From: Flaccisagitta enflata
Taxonomy: Eukaryota; Chaetognatha; Sagittoidea; Aphragmophora
Assembly (NCBI GenBank): GCA_965153355.1
Contig: OZ231127.1
Location: 53,134,001-53,198,000 of the forward strand
Reading direction: 5' to 3'
DNA length: 64,000 nt
The notes under the pieces were generated by a model. That model saw only the letters and a list, made by a program, of their open reading frames with translations. It was not told the DNA's origin and made no database searches. Positions 21,416 through 64,000 of this stretch are shown piece after piece. The position numbers and the translations under genes are program-made. The stretch's first letter is position 1; each line of letters starts with the position of its first letter.

Positions 21416-22278
21416 CATCGAGTACTTGTATCCTAGTTGTAAACTTCAGTAAACCTCTTCACACAAGGGACGCGATTAAATTGTTGTTTCAAACAAATCA
21501 TTCTAATTAAATCCAATTGAATCGTAATTTTTTTTTCTTTTTTTGGCTTCAAGTGTTGCTAAAAAAGAATGGCATTACTGGTATGGTAGTTGCCAGCCAA
21601 TTAATCGAGAGGCCGTAAAATCAAACTGACAAACATTTCTATCTGCCTACAAAAAAAAAGGAAAGTATGTTGGACCGACCGATCAACCGACCGATCAACC
21701 GATATAGCGGGTTATAGGGTCATGTGCACGCCACTGAAATAAGTATCACCGTTACTTCTTTATTGTGGCCAAAATGGCTACCATTTCTTCGCAGCAATTC
21801 CAACCAAACAGCCCCATCATCTTTGACATCAATCATCCTCCACCCTCAATTTTTTATTTCTGCCAGTTTTTTATTTTCACCTTAACTTTTGCCTAAAGCT
21901 TTTCTAAAACATTAGTGAGGAAAAATGAGAGTTTTGCCCTGAGGCTGACAATTGAGTGTTTAGTTGAAGCTGGAAGTAGAAGTGGACGGACGGAGCTAGA
22001 CAGAGAGAACTATATCCCCAATTTCAATTACCAATTAATCATAAATGTGAAAGCATATGTCTTAGGTCACAGTGGCGTCGCTGTTCAAAAATGGTTATTT
22101 TCAAGTGCGTTATCGCACTTCTATATGAGGTCTTGTCCGTCACGCAAACGTTTGAAATGCGCCAAAACGGCTGATTCTGACGTCTTTCTCAATCAGCTCT
22201 CATGCCTTACCACATTCATTTTCTTTCTGTTTTTTGACCAATCGTTTATTCATTCATTAATTCACTAAAAGGGCTTTT

Positions 22279-22476
22279 TAGTTGCGGACACGCAACTCTA
22301 TAAGAGGCTTTGTCCGTCCGTCGGTCCGTCGGTCCGTCGGTCCGTCGGTCCGTCGGTCCGTGGACACGAGTCGAAAAGTGGGGAAATAAGCGTTTTAGAA
22401 CATTTTTAGTTGCGGACAGTTGCATTTCCGCCCCTGCCCACCCGTCCGCAACTGATGGCCGTGTATCCGGCCTTGT
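22279..22476 (-). mobile_element. HINE subfamily B
   Basis: Hairpin AGTTGCG-GACA-CGCAACT, TATAAGAGGCTTTGTCC, five CCGTCGGT-type units, GAGTCGAAAAGTGGGG, CTGCCCACCCGTCCGCAACT, ending GTATCCGGCCTTGTT. It shares the A-type tail but the D-type hairpin. Confidence 0.75.
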
Positions 22477-22950
22477 TCATATATTCTTTTAAATCAGCGA
22501 GGAGCACTTGTTGGCCAAAACTCTTGAGTAGAATCAAATGTGTGAAAATATGTATTTGATCTGAAAAAGTGAAATCTAATCGTGGAAAACACAGATAAAC
22601 CCATTGAGAGAGGAAGTAAGCGGAGTGGATAAATTCACTTTTTATATAAGTCAAGTTCATTTAATGGAGATAACTTTGAAATCTACACTTCAGAAATGTT
22701 TTTTTTCCTGGTGGTCATCTCTGAGTCATTTAAAATAGATGTATTCTTCAAAAAAACTTCATTACAAAAAACATCAACAATTTGAAGGCATTTTGAATCA
22801 CACATCAAAAATGTTCAGGCAGTGTGTGTAGAAACACATCACAGCATAGCATGGCACTGAGTTGATCAATTTGAGGGTCAAAAACGGTTCTGTGTCAAAC
22901 TAACCAATAAAACGTAAATCTAAGCTAAGCAAAATCGATGTTCAGTTGGT

Positions 22951-62503
<39,553 letters not shown>

Positions 62504-62995
62504 GTCGGTAATGAGTTATAGTCGCAAAGTATAAGAGCAGCGTGGACAACGGAAATGGAGGACGACGCGACGGAATTGGAAGTAGCAAAACTTCAAGCGT
62601 GAAGTGTTTTAAAGATTGTTATTTTATTCAATTTTCAGAATCTACTTGACCTAAAAATTAGCGAAGCTGATGCTGATGGATTTATGACCAAAGATTGCAC
62701 AGAAAATATCCTTCTGTTTCTTAGTTCACTACACATGCACGCACCCTTTTGGATTTGTTATTGATTTCGTGTCCTTTACATGTCTCGGGTTAATTAGATG
62801 TATTTCAATTTCAATTTCAATTTCTTAGTTTGATCTGCAGCCATTAAATACAAATTTGCGCTTTTCAATTGAACGAAGAATTTTACCGATAAAATGCGTG
62901 GAGGGAAGACAGTGATGAAGGGTTTGGGAAAGTCCCTCCGAAGCGCCTGTTTTGTTGGTCAAACAAACGGTCCTCCAGTGGTCAATATCAATTTT

Positions 62996-63201
62996 TAGTC
63001 GCGTGCTACGCGACACTACACCCCACTATGCCGGTTGGTCGGTAGGTCGGTCGGTCGGTTGGTTGGTCGGTCCCCTTTTCACTTTTTTGGCGTTTTGAGC
63101 TTTTTGAGCTTACTGCTCCTGCCCAAATACTCTAGTGACCTTCTGCAGCACTGCTCCTGCCCACCCGCACGCGACTGGGGTAGCCGTGTATCCGGCCTTG
63201 T
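62996..63201 (-). mobile_element. HINE subfamily A, intact (upstream of OATP)
   Basis: TAGTCGCGTGCTACGCGACA, GGTCGGTCGGTCGGTTGGTT core, CCCCTTTTCACTTTTTTGGC, CTGCTCCTGCCCAAATACTC, CGCACGCGACTGGGGTAGCC, GTATCCGGCCTTGTT. It is the reference for the split copy at 23696-24472. Confidence 0.8.
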
Positions 63202-63453
63202 TTTTTTCTAAATCAGTTTTTTTCCCCTCAAAGTGTACTATATAAGATCTCCCTGTTTATTAGGAAGTAAAGAATTAATTTATTCTAATTGAAAAGATTT
63301 CATCAGCTGCCAGTGGGCAATATTATTCTTTTTTCTAGTTTAGGTTTTTTTCTTGTAAAGACTAAAAGCTCTCTCTGTTTAATAAGAAATACAGAATTAA
63401 TTTGTTCTGATTGAAAAGATTTCAATGAGCTCGCGAACTGGTCGAAATTCTAG

Positions 63454-64000
<547 letters not shown>

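Overview
This is invertebrate metazoan DNA: AT-rich, with GT-AG introns, very long microsatellites, and interspersed elements packed into introns and intergenic space. No taxon marker is present. The commonest repeat resembles the 'pearl'/HINE elements (a tetranucleotide core near ACGG, a 3' hairpin, a matching 5' subterminal repeat) first described in bivalve molluscs. That makes a mollusc or other lophotrochozoan possible, but the sequence does not prove it. All exon models were built by hand from splice signals, reading phase and family resemblance.

Layout. 1-2028: last two exons of a TMEM26-like membrane protein gene (+), followed by a complete tandem duplicate at 6411-10559 (five exons, 387 aa). 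10.7-15.7 kb: nested repeats ending in a 45-bp minisatellite. 16584-21375: a six-exon short-chain dehydrogenase of the HSD17B14 type (+, 272 aa). Its third intron holds a 45-bp tandem array that copies the 3' end of exon 3 including its splice donor, invaded by a hAT-type element and a HINE. 22951-62503: one 39.6-kb gene on the minus strand, an OATP/SLCO organic-anion transporter in 18 exons. All exon phases agree and the sum is 2379 nt, 792 aa.

The most unusual object lies in OATP intron 2. A 13.8-kb unit (43910-57741) is bounded by two 527-bp direct repeats that look like LTRs: TG...CA ends, about 1% divergent by eye, a TATA-like box and AATAAA inside, a purine tract before the right copy, and a 5-bp target duplication AACCT. 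It is inserted into a 613-bp TA-flanked MITE. I see no reverse transcriptase, integrase or protease. It carries instead a 102-aa ORF just after the left LTR, a 1282-aa low-complexity repeat protein sharing an N-terminal domain with it, and a large palindrome between them.

The rest is transposon-derived: at least five HINE subfamilies, a GGGCAGCGGCC foldback family (usually nested in other elements), pogo/Tigger-like MITEs, hAT-like and other TIR elements, and (CT)n, (GA)n, (AAC)n and (AATG)n arrays. Near splice sites the dinucleotide arrays keep one strand polarity relative to transcription. No tRNA, rRNA or CRISPR array was recognised.
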